NCBI RefSeq assembly: GCF_027409185.1
Contig: NC_084462.1
Span: 183,882,071-183,946,070, forward strand
Length of the DNA: 64,000 bases
Direction: 5' to 3'
Source of the DNA: Cynocephalus volans
Lineage: Eukaryota > Chordata > Mammalia > Dermoptera > Cynocephalidae
Of the stretch, positions 1 to 13,005 are shown piece by piece (the first letter of the stretch is position 1; each line of letters starts with the position of its first letter). A program made the translations under genes and the position numbers. The notes under the pieces are model-generated. The model saw only the letters and a program-made list of their open reading frames with translations, was not told the DNA's origin and searched no databases.

Positions 1-107
1 TGCAGCAGAGACAGGCGCAGCCCGGCGGCAGAGGCCCCTGCTCACGAGCCTGGTGGTCCATTGCATTTTTCTGGGATCGCTTAATCTTTATTTTCCATTC
101 ACCATAA

Positions 108-2301
<2,194 letters not shown>

Positions 2302-2617
2302 CACAGCTGGAGCTGGTCCCTACAGGCTGCAGCAGTGGCTATGTCTGCGTCAGCGGCAGCAGTCACGTCCCCCAGCTGTCATCACAACCAACACCGTAAA
2401 GAAAGAAATATGAAAACGACTTTCAGTACTCTTATATGTCTGTTTAAGCCTTCAGCTGAACCCACTGATTTCTACAATGACTTTAAACATCTGGAGCCAG
2501 CATTGTGACCATTTTAAAAAATTTTGCGACTTAAAATGAGCCAGAGTGCTCAAAACAGAGCCCTGCTATGACACGCTAATTGTCTCATGGTTGTGTGTAC
2601 AGTTGGAGTCGTGCCCT

Positions 2618-2623
2618 AATAAA
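2618..2623 (+). terminator. ADSS1: Poly(A) signal AATAAA, probable ADSS1 3' end
   Basis: Canonical hexamer 317 bases after the ADSS1 stop. It is followed within 30 bases by C-rich and then GT-containing sequence. This is the first good signal after the stop codon. Confidence 0.6.
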
Positions 2624-2640
2624 CACATCCAACCCCACCG

Positions 2641-5196
2641 AGCGGCAGTGGCCATGAGACGTGTGCTCTGACTTTGTCCTTGTTGCTTTAAACACACAAA
2701 GGTGACAGTTCCCGAGAGTCTGCATGACGCAGCTTCCTAAGAGCCACCTGCATTTTTGGTATCTCGCAGCCAAGCCACCTGTTTGCTCAGAAAACAAAAT
2801 GGACCGAGCTCATGCAAGAAAGACCAAGTGCATTCAACATGCTTTTCAGAATGAAACATGTAAACGAATCACTGTGTAGACCTGTTACCAGGTAGGACAT
2901 GCCAGGGCTGATCCAGGGTGGACTGTCCTTCCTGCCCTGGTGACAGAGCCCACTGGCATCCCCCCTCATTAAAGTTGGAAACACTTTGTCATCATCCCTG
3001 TGAATTTCATTTGATTGAATAAACTACTTCTTAACTGACCAAAGCTGCACTGAGCCTACTGTGCTCACCTGGACGCTGAGTAGCCTCCCTAAATCACATG
3101 TCGGCATTTGGGTCAAATTGTGAAAAATGACCGCCCTTTCAGTGCCCTTTCAGAGAGACCCCGAGTCTGCCAGGATGAGAGTCAGACGTTCTGGCGCTGA
3201 GCATGTCAGTTGCACTCACGCTGCTGAAGCGCCAGCTGGGCTTGCTTTTGGGGGGATACCCCAGCCCAGGCTGGCTGCTCACACCCTGGGAAGCTAACTC
3301 CGGAGACAGGGTGGGCGGGCTGAATTCTGAAATGCCTGTGACTCCAGGCATGCTAGCAAACTTCACACAGTGCCCAGCATGGCCTGTGACGTGAAAACCA
3401 GGAAGCACTTTATGCAACTGCTTGTTATCCCCATCGCCCCAAGCCACATGGGGACACTTCCTTCTTGGGCCTTCTCAGTAGTGCGTCTGCTTTGGGGTGG
3501 AGGTGGTGGCACCAGCAGAGACCATTGTTTGAATTTTCCAAGAATTGTTTCTTCCATAATACAGCAAAAGGGATGGAAGGAGAGAGCCCCGGGGCAGGGG
3601 TGAGCTCTCGCTGGTGTGATTCCGTCCCCAGGCCAACACCATCCTCCTGGGGACAGGGACGGCGGTGTCACCTTCTGAGGTGACTGTCTTGTAGCACCTT
3701 GCTAGACAACAGAGAGATGCACGCTTCAACCAGAGTAGACATTTTTCAAAAAAGAAAGAAAATCTTTTCCTTCTGTGTAAAAGCTGCAAACCAGGCTTTG
3801 CAAGTTTAACCTGCCACTTAAATTAGACAGCTGCAGAAAAGTTTCCACATCCATAGTTTGTAGGAGCCACTAAACCCTCCACATGAACACAAGGTGTTTT
3901 TCTTCCATCTCTGGATAACATCTTGAGGAGGCAGGCGCTATCATGTGCCTGTAGAAGTTTCCCAGGGTGAAGGGACACCAGCTCAGAGGGAAAACGGTTC
4001 TTTCTGGTGTTGACTCTCTCACCTTCATGTGGGCAGGAGGCGCTGTCGTCCCAGCAATGGGTCAGTACAGACAGCCGGGTGAATACTCTGGGTCCCCACC
4101 CCTTTTGTCAGTACCAGATGTTTGAGGGTCTGAGTGGTTATAACAAACCCCACTTTGCATGGATAAAACAGCCCCAGCTTTGATGAGGCTGTAGTTGTCT
4201 CTGTCCAGTACCTGGGTGAGACAAATGGGTGATTTATCCCTGCAGTGAATTCGTATAATGTTATGTTGCCCCAGCACCTATTTTGAATATAAACTGGACT
4301 TTCCTGTACCAGAGCAGGGCTCCGTCTCCCCTGACACAGTTCCCCGTTCTCTACCTCCTCCCAGTTCTTCATGCACCCGCCTGCTGGTGACCACCTCCCT
4401 CTGGGACAGCCCGATACAACCTATGTGAGTCTCCCCACTGGCCTGCACACCCCACACGGACCCGGCAGATATGCCAGTGACCTTCCCTTGGTCACAGCAT
4501 GCCTGCATGGAGCTCATGCCTGTCTGCTCTAAACCCGCCAACCGGAGCTCTCCGCAGGAAACCTGCTGGGGTAACACCCTAGTCCCCCATAAGGGCTCCA
4601 GCCACAGGTCCTTCTCTTTCCCCCCTCTCCGGCTCCCCACCCACTGGCTGAGCGTGCACGTCCCTGATGCTTCCCCTTCCCGCTGGATGCAAGTACGTAC
4701 AATTTCACCATAAATAAGTTACACCCAATTTAAAAGTTACTAAAAGTAGTATAATGACATTACTAATCTGTGGAACAGCTAAGATATTTACTCAAAATTG
4801 TAGGCCCCTGCGGGGACTTGGATTAAACATTCTAGTGAATCTATTTCCCTCCAGTCCCACCCTCGGCGCATTTGTTGGGGGTGGGGGGGCAGTCTTGTCA
4901 CACGTCTCCTGAGAAAACAGAGAGTGCATTCCTTCCTCCATCCGCAGAATGTCCACTTTCAGAATGTCCATGTTTTGGAGGTCAAAATGTGCCCCTCGGC
5001 AAATGCTTTGCATGAGCTCAGTTCCCAGCCAGACGATTTTCCCCAAAGCATCTCCCACCCCGGGCAGGGAGGTCTCCTAGGTCTGTGTTTCCACAGCCCC
5101 TGTGATTCCCCTTTCAGGACACTTGTCCTGCCAGAGGGCAGTGACCCTGTGGTCTTGGCTCAAACCACCCCCAAGCACCTAACAGACCTCGGCACT
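2641..5196. other. ADSS1-SIVA1 intergenic region
   Basis: Moderate-GC DNA with AT-rich patches near 3735-3860 and 4695-4800. I recognise no gene or RNA, and the open frames are short and unrelated to known families. Confidence 0.6.
3018..3023 (+). terminator. ADSS1: Second AATAAA, possible distal ADSS1 poly(A) signal
   Basis: Canonical hexamer about 720 bases after the stop, in an AT-rich context (TTGATTGAATAAACTAC). Use is unproven; it would extend the 3' UTR by about 400 bases. Confidence 0.35.
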
Positions 5197-5588
5197 TGTT
5201 ATAAGCTGAATTGTGCAACCCCCACCCCAATTCATACGTTGAAGTCCTAACTCCCAGTGCCTCGGAGTGTGACAGTATTTGGAGATAGGGCCTTTCAAGA
5301 GGTGATTAAGTTATAATGAGGTCATATAGGTGGATCCTAATCCAAATGACTGGTGTCCTTACAAGAGTAGATTAGGACACAGACACGCACAGAGGGACGA
5401 CCATGTGAAGATACAGGAAGAAGACGGCCGTCTACAAGCCAAGGAGAAAAGGCTCAGCAGAAACCAACCCACCAGTACCTTCATCCCAGACTTCTGGCCT
5501 CCAGAACCGTGAGAGAATAAATGTGTGTTTAAGCCACCTGGTCTGTGGTGCTTTGTGACAGCAGCCCGAGCAGATCCGTGCAACATTA
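5197..5588 (+). repeat. MLT1-type LTR (ERVL-MaLR), sense orientation
   Basis: Shows the MLT1 signature in order: GAATTGTGCAACCCCCACC, TTCATACGTTGAAGTCCTAA, TTTGGAGATAGGGCCTTT, GACTGGTGTCCTTACAAGA, TTCTGGCCTCCAGAACCGTG, then GTTTAAGCCACCTGGTCTG. Solo LTR, no internal retroviral sequence. These LTRs predate the placental radiation. Confidence 0.85.
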
Positions 5589-6229
5589 ACGGGCCCTCAA
5601 TAAGTATTTCTTAAAGTAAGATCAGACTGAAATACTAGAGTTGAGAAGACCTCTTTATATCAGTGTTTTGCATCTACTGTGTCTTACAAGATCCTAAGGC
5701 AGTTTCAAATCTGAACACAAAAAACTGCTAAAAATTCCAAAGATTTGTTAAGATTAAAAGCAATGATCTCTGGGAATTTCATGTACTTCTGGGACAAAAC
5801 AAACCGAGTGTGTGCTTAGTCACAAGTGACTCTAGAACTGGGTGATTTTCAGTCATTTCCTTGAATTAGTACAGGGACACGATTATGCCATCAAGGTGGC
5901 AAAGAACTTCGTAGAACGCCGTCCCCACAGAGGCAGGTCTCCGAGGACGCAAAGGAGAGCCTGCAGGAGGCAGAGCGCAGGAGGACACGTTTAAGCCAGA
6001 CGGCCGGCCAGGCTCCAGCGCCGCACGTACAAAGGAGCGTCACTGCCTCTGAGGAAGTTTCGTCAGCTGTGAAATGATGTCCTGGGTGAGGTGGTTTGTA
6101 CGACCTCCATGAGTCAGCTCTTGACACCAGAAATACAGGTTATAAAGGGGCAAGTTAAAGGACACCAGGAGGAAGAAAACACGTCCACAGCGAAGAGCAC
6201 ACTGCAGGACAAGGGACACTGTTTCTGCA
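5589..6229. other. Spacer upstream of the SIVA1 CpG island
   Basis: About 640 bases between the MLT1 LTR and the SIVA1 island. AT-rich at first, with CpG content rising after about 5900. No gene or repeat is recognised. Confidence 0.6.
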
Positions 6230-7140
6230 CCAATCGGTGCGGGAGGGAAAGGAGGGGCCTCTGTCGGAGGGACCCCAGAGAAGTGACAGCGTGGGGACGA
6301 GTCGGTGCGGGAGAGAAAGGAGGGGCCTGGCCCTCGGCCTGTCCTGCGCCGCGCCTCACACCAGTCCCATCCCCGCTTCACGGTCCCGACCCTCGGCCTG
6401 GTCCCGGGCCTTTCCCGACAGTGCGCTACTCCCGCCTCTGTCGTGGCCCCCCCCAATCCTGACGCGAGCTCCGCCCCAATGTCACTCCCGGCCTATCCTG
6501 CGCTGCGCCTGACGCGAGCCCCGCCCCCGGCTCGCCCGTCCCCACCCGCCCCCTGCCTTTCCCGCGCCGCCGAGTCCTGCCTCCGACCTGGCCCCCAGCC
6601 TATCCCACGCCGCGCCGCGCCGAAGTCCCGCCCCCTATCTCTCCTCCGGCCTATTGCGCACCGCGTCTGCACGAATCCCGCCCACCGGCACGCCCACTCC
6701 TACCGTCAACCTCGTGCCCGGCCAATCCCGCGCCGCGCCCCGCCCCTCCCGCGGCGGCGCGCGGCTGTGACGTCGGGGCCAGCGTCCGGGCGCGGCGCGG
6801 AGGTGGTAGCTGCGGGCCCCGCGGCCATGCCCAAGCGGGGCTGCCCCTTCGCGGACGCGGCCCCGCTGCAGCTCAAAGTGCGCGTGGGCCCGAAGGAGCT
6901 GAGCCGTGGCGCGTGCGCCGAGCGCTACTCTCGGGAGATCTTCGGTGAGTGCCGGGCGCGCCGCTGGGCCCCCTCAGGGTCCTCAGCAGGCGGCGGCCTG
7001 AGCAGGGGCTCTGGGGTCCCCGGAGCTAGGGCCGCGGGGAAACGGGCTGCCACGCCGGGGCCTGGGGACGTGAATGACTTCACGCCCTCCTTCACGGGCC
7101 CGACGGTCACCGCCCCACGGTGAGCGGGCCCCGTGCCGCT
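6230..7140. promoter_or_regulatory. SIVA1: CpG island and promoter of SIVA1
   Basis: Very GC- and CpG-rich block around SIVA1 exon 1, with no TATA box near the start. Visible elements are CCAAT boxes at 6453-6457, 6476-6480 and 6722-6726, several GC boxes (CCCGCCCC, CCGCCCC) and a CRE-like TGACGTC at 6768-6774, about 55 bases before the ATG. Much of 6380-6760 consists of degenerate repeats of a CCTATCC/CCAATCC plus CGCGCC plus GC-box module. Transcription probably starts around 6760-6820; the exact site is inferred. Confidence 0.75.
6827..6944 (+). CDS. SIVA1: SIVA1 exon 1 coding part
   Basis: 118 nt, residues 1-39 and the first base of codon 40. It ends ERYSREIF with donor TTCG/GTGAGT. The 5' UTR is probably about 10-65 bases. 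Confidence 0.95.
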
Positions 7141-10100
7141 TCCTCAGGATGCCCTGCTCTCTGCACCTGGGCCCTTCAGGCCGGAGGACAGGGTGGGGAG
7201 AGGGGTGTCCCGGATAGAGTGAACCGGCGAAGGTGCCTCTTCTGACGCGGGAGGTATTGTGGAGCACGCCCTCCCTGCCAGGCATTGCAGTCGGCCCGAG
7301 ACCCGGAGGCAAGCAAGACAGAGCTGGCTCCCCCGCCTAGTGGGGGAGACCAGCAGAAGGAGTCGCCAGGGGTGAGTAGGGCGGGCACAGATTGCTGTAG
7401 GAGCACCTGCAGGGGTGTCAGAGAAGGTCTCCTGAGCAACAGTCTAAGCCGACTCGTGCAGGGTGAGTACAGGTTGGAGGAAGAGGTGAGTCCAGGAGGC
7501 TGGTATCCAGTTCAAGGTGGGACGTGAGGGCGGTGAGTCCAACAGGCCTTCTCGTCGGACATTCTCATGTCGACTTTTAGGCATGTTAATATTATTGATC
7601 ATCCCTTTGATTGGGGCGGTTAACTCTCCACCGCAGGTACAAAGTGGGGCCTACCTTACCTAGAGCAACTTGAAAGTGACCGGAGATGTATGTCATTGAG
7701 AGGTGCCGCTCGTGCCTTGGGGGTGTGGGAAAGAGCCCAGCTTTCAGAAGGACCCCTGTCCTCGAGCTCTGGTCCTCTTCCTCTGGCAGCTTCTTCCCCA
7801 ACATCAGCAGTTGCTCTGCCCTTTCTCTCCTCCTGCACCAGTGTTACAAACTCAAGGGCTTTCCAAGGCCATGCAGGTGATAAGATGAGGGAAGCCGTGG
7901 GATCTGCAGCTGAACTGCATGTGTGTGCCCTCTCTAAGGACACTAAAAGAATTTAGACACTTGGCAGGCAAAAAAGAATTAAATAGAAATGAGGACTAAG
8001 GCCTTTACCCTCTCCCTTGAGCACCCCCATCCCAGAGCATTTGCAGGGGCTTGTCACTCACTGGGCCGGGTCAGGGAGGGGTGCTGGGCTCACTGGGCAT
8101 TCCACAGTAAGTGCAGGATGCCCAGTGTGAACTCAGCTGTCACCCTGGTGTCTTGACCCTGGATGGATCACAGTCCTTGAGGACAAGGATTAGCCTCGTC
8201 ACGTGGCCCCCCTTCCCCCCATTTTGAGCCCATTGTAAACAGGGGAGGGGGAGGAGACACAGGGTGTAACTGAGCTGTCACCAGCCACTCCATTTGAGTT
8301 ACCTTATGACAGTTGTTGCCGATTTCATGTAGAGCCATGCAGAGTTTCTAGGATTTCTACCCTGGCAGTGTTGGAGCGAGGTAGAAAACAAAAAACCAAG
8401 CATCTCTGGGTCTGGCACCCAGGCATTTGATTTTGTAAAGCTCCCTGGGTGACCGCCATGTAGCCTGATAGAAAGCCACTTCAGCTCCCAGGAATGGGTG
8501 GGTGTCCAAAAACCACAGAGGTCAGGAAGAGGCTGGGATACCTTTGTTAGGAGCTGGTGGCTGCCACGTCTTTTGCTGGTAGTCCTGCAGTAGTTGAAGA
8601 TGATACAAACGGGCCTCGGGCTGTAGGCCCAGCTCTGAGCCTCGGCTGCTTCCTGCCTCCTTGCGGGGGCACCTGTTTTTGTGAATGAACGCTCCACAGT
8701 GCAGAGCTTCCTCTGCTCTACACAGAGCCAGTTTGGAATGAGGAGTGCTGGGAGTGTGGGAGGCAAGGGGCACAAGCCCAGCGAGGTGAGGCCAGCTGGG
8801 AGGCCACATAGTGGGTGTCATTGCATAGTGGCAGGAGAGGGAGCTCTTGTGTGGGAATCAGGTGGGGCTGCAGGCTCAGAACCTTCCTGGAGGAGGTGGC
8901 AGCTGAGCCACGTAAGGAGGGAGGGAAGAGCATGGAGGCAGAGCAGGACCCAGCTCGCCAGAAGACAGCATGGGCAGAACACAAAGGACGACTCACCATG
9001 ACCACCTGATAGGGCCTTTGTGAGGCCTGAAGGACCAGATGGCTGTGCCAGGGCCTCTTATGCTGCACAGGTGTAAACGTGAGGAATGATTTATCTTCCC
9101 CAGAGAAGACCAAGCAACTCCTTTTTCGCGGAGCACAGGCCTACATGGACCACACATGGGATGAAGGCTGTGCCATCGTTCACCTGCCAGAGTCCCCAAA
9201 GCCCGGCCCCACAGGGGCCCCGCGGGTTGCACGTGGTCAGATGTTGATCGGACCGGATGGGCGACTGACCCGGGGCCTTGTGCAGGCCTCTGAGGGTGGT
9301 GAGTGCCACTGAAGGTGCAGGGCGGAAGCGTGTTTCTCTATTCACAAGGTTGTCTGCCTGGGGCTTTTCCGACCTGGGCAAGCAGGAATGGGGCCAGAGT
9401 GTGAAGTTAGGCCGACATGGGGCTCAGGTGGCTTGCCGGGTGGCTCGGAAAGCTCCTGTCAGGAAGAGTTCTGACCTGACTGAAGTCCACTGGAAGTTGT
9501 TAAGCAGCTTCTAACTACTGGGCCAGAAAAGGGGCAGAGACTCAGCTGGGTATCCCTTTGGCTTTCCACCTGCCACTCTCCCAGATGATCCAACGTGGGT
9601 GGGAACACGCTGGTCAGGTCCCTGTGTGGTGTGAGTCTCAGACCATCCTGTCTCTGGTTAAAGAGACAAAGCCCTCAGCTCCACCGCTCAGTCTGGTCGG
9701 TGGGTGTGGGAGGGGCTCAGGAACCTCTTTGCTAAACCAGGAGCTGTGAGCCACACCTCGAGATGCAGATGGGACACAGACTTCTTGCAGGCAGTCAGGA
9801 GAAGAGCTGGTTCTTGGTACAGGCCCCAGGTAGTGGAGGACGCTGGGTAAGGGAAGGAGTGCTGAACTTGTGGTCATGTGAATGGTCCGTGGCATGTCTT
9901 GAGTGGGCAACCTCTCTGGTAGCATGGGGTCCTGTGTGCCGTGCTTGCTTGTGGGTTGTCCAAAGGATCCAGTGGTAGAGACAGGGCAGGGGAGGGGGAC
10001 TGGAGTCTTCTGCCCTTGGGTACTCGACAAGGCGGGAGGCCCCCAACCCCCAGCTCTTTCAGTCTCCTTCCAGGGCTGACAGTGTGGCATTTCTTCCTCA

Positions 10101-12611
10101 CAGACCTGTCCGGGGCAGCATCCATCGCCTGTTCCTCATGTGTGCGAGCTGTGGACGGGAAGGCGGTCTGCGGCCAATGCGAGCGGGCCCTGTGCAGGCG
10201 CTGTGTGCACACCTGCTGGGGCTGTGGAGCTGTGGCCTGCGCCCTGTGCAGCCTCATGGAGTAAGTGCTTCCCTCCGTGCCGCTGCCAAAATTGTCACCC
10301 CAGGGAGTGTGCAGGGGGAACCCCCAGGTGCCATGTGTGGGGGGTGGGAGGGTTGTCCACCTGGGGCAGGGCCCAGAGCACCCTGCGCAGGAGGCCCCTG
10401 ACACGTGGCCATCTGGTGTTGCCTGGCAAATATGCTGGCGATGAATGCTTTGCCCACCCTTGTCTTAAAAAAAGCTCAGATCGCACATATTACCAGCTTT
10501 GTCTGGCTGCGGTCTCCTGTCCTCGAGCTGCACATTTTGGTCTTCTGCACCCTCACTTTAGGGCTTCTCCAGCCAGCACTTTGTCACAGGTTTATTTCCT
10601 GTGTGCTAGTTATTCATGCACCTCTGATACATGACAGCAGGTACATGTGGCAGTTTCTACCACATTTATGTTTGGTTGGTTGGTTGTCTGGTTGGTTATG
10701 GTTGTCTCCTAAGAGGACATGGAGAGACTGCTTTGTCCATCACTGTGTATGCATTTGCCTCAGCTGGCTGGACCCGGTACTTAGTCTTAGGTGCTGGGGG
10801 ACTGTTCCCGCTGCAGTGCTGCTTGTGGCTGGCGGGCGGGAGTAGACAGTGCAGAGTCTATGTGTCCTGCTCTGTAAGAAAGATGAGTTCACCCAAACTC
10901 ACCTGGAACCATCTCTGTAGCTCCAAAACAAGCTTGGTCCCACCAGTTTCTAAAACTAACCATGTCAGATTGAAACCCCCGTGGCACATCACGAGTCCTT
11001 CCAGTTGGGGCAGAGGCCTAGGCTTGTTGAATGGAGACTGGGGGGGCCACGGGCAGGGGCGGGCAGCACTAGGGAGAAGTCCCTGTGGCCATTTGCGAGG
11101 GTGATGAGGCAGCGGGTGACTCACACTGCACAGTGTGGGGTTGTGTGTTGGGCTAGTCGCCACTGCGGATGCTCTTTCTTTGGTTTTCACCAATCTAATT
11201 GATCTTCTCTCCCTACTTATGCATAAACTGAGAAGGGCAGGGTCCTCCCTGGGTCCAGTGCCTTCTCGCTGAGGAGAATGTGGACACAGAGCAGGAGGGC
11301 AGGTTGCGGGGAGGAGGGTCCTCCTCCCGGGGCCCTGCAGCTGGAACCCGCTCGGGTCCGCAGCGTCCTCGCAGGGCTCCCCACTGCTCTGTGCGGGTCT
11401 CCTCCTGGCCTGTGCTTGCTTTCTTCCTCCTCTTCCCCGGAAGGCCCAGAATTCACGTTGCCATGTCCAAGTGGGCCACTGACCCAACATGGCCACGCTC
11501 ATTTTTCCTGGCCACAGCCCTGGATGTGGGCTCTCTGCCCTCTTTCACAAATAAAGGACTTGCTTCGGGCCACAGGCTGGAACCGGCAGCGCCCCCAGTC
11601 TCCTGCCCCTTCCCCTGCCGCCCAGTACAGCCCCTCGCTCCCTGGTGAACAAGCAGCTCTCTCCCCCAGCTCTGGTTTAACTAAAATGCAGCCCAGCCGG
11701 CCATCAGTGTCCTGCCTGGTGGCCCTGTGCTGCCCCACTCCTGGTACCTCCTCTGCGAGGGCACGGGCAAGCCGCTGGCAGGGCGAGTGGCAGGAGCTGG
11801 CTGGGGCTGCCCGCACGGCAGTTCTGACTTCTTTGTCAATGTAGACTACACTGCTTGTGTTTTGTGTAGCATATTGCTTGCTAATTTTGTGTCCTTTTAA
11901 TATCTTTCCTGAGAAATTTCTCCCTGTGATCTGCTGGATGTCCTAATCTTTACCCGTAGAGTCTTGGTACAGCAGAAGAAACTGCTATTTGACATGCTTC
12001 CGACGTAGACCGTCACAGTCCACTGAATTCTGACAGGGCATCTGGGAGGTGTCTGTGGAGGCTTCATGGAAGCTTCTGTCCCATTTGAAACCCAGGTTGG
12101 GCCACAAGTGGGCTTATCAGCTGAATCTGCTCGGGCTGCAGTAACGAAGGACTGAGCGGCTTAAATAACAGGCAGCTCCGGAAGCCAGGAGTCCGGGACA
12201 GGTTCGTCCCTCCTGAGGCCTGAGAGAGAGAGTCTGGCCTGGGCCTCTGGATGGCTTCTGGTGGTGCCTGGTGCCTCTGGTGCATCTCGTGGGTGGCATC
12301 TCCACCCTGTGTCTTGGTGTCATCCTTCCGTGTGGGTCTCTTTCTCCTCATGGGTCGTTCTTTCTAGCACAGCAGTCATGTTGGGTCGGCCCCCTGCTCC
12401 AGTAGGCATCATCTTAACCAGTTACTTCTATAGCCACCTTGTCTGCAGATAAGGTCACATTCTGAGGTGCTGCAGGTTAGGACTTGAATATGTGAATGGG
12501 GACGCAGTTCAGCCCTAACACCAGCTTCTCTCTCCTCCCTGGCACTGTCACAGCTGCAGTGACGTCTGTGAGAAAGCACTGTGCGCCAGCTGTGCCATGT
12601 TTGAGGCCTGA
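6827..12611 (+). CDS. SIVA1: SIVA1, apoptosis-inducing factor (CD27-binding protein Siva), complete
   Basis: Small pro-apoptotic adaptor that binds the tail of CD27 and related TNF-receptor family members, interacts with Bcl-xL, and is induced by p53/E2F1. Four coding exons: 6827-6944, 9104-9298, 10104-10260 and 12554-12611. Together they are 528 nt, exactly 175 codons plus stop, the length of human SIVA1 isoform 1. Start: ATG at 6827 with G at -3, opening [18 protein letters not shown]. Tyr34, the site reported to be phosphorylated by ARG, is present. Residues 36-55 match the amphipathic helix that binds Bcl-xL. Exon 2 carries most of the death-domain-homology region and the [12 protein letters not shown] motif. 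Exons 3-4 encode the Cys-rich zinc-binding tail ([27 protein letters not shown]). Skipping exon 2 gives the shorter isoform known in human. It reads same-strand with ADSS1 and converges on AKT1. Confidence 0.96.
6945..9103 (+). other. SIVA1 intron 1
   Basis: The first ~190 bases belong to the CpG island. An L2-like fragment lies at about 7255-7500. The rest shows no gene, and no alternative exon is evident. Confidence 0.65.
7255..7500 (-). repeat. Ancient LINE2 (L2) fragment, antisense
   Basis: Matches the reverse of the L2 3' region: GCCAGGCATTGCAGT, AGGCAAGCAAGACAGAGCTG, CTAGTGGGGGAGACCAGCAG, then GTCAGAGAAGGTCTCCTGAG. Degraded; borders approximate. Confidence 0.6.
9104..9298 (+). CDS. SIVA1: SIVA1 exon 2 (death-domain-homology region)
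   Basis: 195 nt. Reads [20 protein letters not shown], then the conserved [14 protein letters not shown] and [12 protein letters not shown] stretches, ending QASEG plus one base. Acceptor TTCCCCAG, donor GGGTG/GTGAGT. Its entry and exit phases match, so skipping it keeps the frame, in line with the known short isoform. Confidence 0.95.
9299..10103 (+). other. SIVA1 intron 2
   Basis: 805 bases with no recognised repeat or gene. Confidence 0.65.
10104..10260 (+). CDS. SIVA1: SIVA1 exon 3 (Cys-rich, B-box-like region)
   Basis: 157 nt after acceptor TTCTTCCTCACAG. It encodes [20 protein letters not shown] and continues with [17 protein letters not shown], dense in Cys as expected for zinc binding. 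Donor ATGGA/GTAAGT. Confidence 0.95.
10261..12553 (+). other. SIVA1 intron 3
   Basis: 2.3 kb. Its last 440 bases are mostly an antisense MLT1 LTR ending about 30 bases before the exon 4 acceptor. A T-rich segment lies near 11820-11960. No other feature is recognised. Confidence 0.65.
12120..12521 (-). repeat. MLT1-type LTR (ERVL-MaLR), antisense
   Basis: Reverse MLT1 landmarks: CTGCAGTAACGAAGGACTGA, then GTCACATTCTGAGGTGCTGC, GGTTAGGACTTGAATATGTG and CAGTTCAGCCCTAACAC. It abuts the polypyrimidine tract of SIVA1 exon 4. Confidence 0.75.
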
Positions 12612-12760
12612 GGGCGTTCCCAAGGGCCGCAGCGGACGGCACCCTCTCTGGACGACCAGCACTGGGCCTTGACAACCGTGGGGCAAGTGGGAGGGATGGC
12701 TTTTATATATTATGTTTTGTACTCCTAATGACAAGCAAATAAACTCTTTATATTTGCACA
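12554..12760 (+). CDS. SIVA1: SIVA1 exon 4: C-terminus and 3' UTR
   Basis: Codes [18 protein letters not shown] and stops at TGA 12609-12611. A short 3' UTR follows, with AATAAA at 12738-12743 and cleavage inferred near 12760. Confidence 0.93.
12738..12743 (+). terminator. SIVA1: SIVA1 poly(A) signal
   Basis: AATAAA 127 bases after the stop codon, followed by T-rich sequence. It is the first signal downstream of the stop. Confidence 0.85.
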
Positions 12761-12857
12761 AGAGGACTCATGCATGTTCACAGTTCTGCAGAGGAAGCAT
12801 GTGAGCCAGGAGGGCACAGGTGCTGCTGCGCCCCGGCTCTGTGTCTGCTCCTGCATC

Positions 12858-13005
12858 CCCACTGTGCACCATGCAAGGAACCCGACTTATCATCCCCCCT
12901 TACAGGTCAGGGAACTGAGGCCCAGAGTGTGTCCTCCCCCAATCTCACCCAGCCAGTAAGCAGGGAGGAAGGACTTGCACCCGGCTCTGTGATTCCAGAG
13001 AGCAT
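12858..13005 (+). repeat. MIR-type SINE fragment
   Basis: Reads like the MIR core and tail: TCATCCCCCCTTACAGGTCA, GGGAACTGAGGCCCAGAGTG, CACCCAGCCAGTAAGCAGGG, then a CCCGGCTCTGTGATTCCAGA end. Ancient and degraded. Confidence 0.65.

Noticed and set aside
6305-7123. 272-codon plus-strand open frame across SIVA1 exon 1
   Set aside because: It is the SIVA1 frame extended by chance through the GC-rich promoter upstream and past the clear GTGAGT donor at 6945. Only 6827-6944 is coding.
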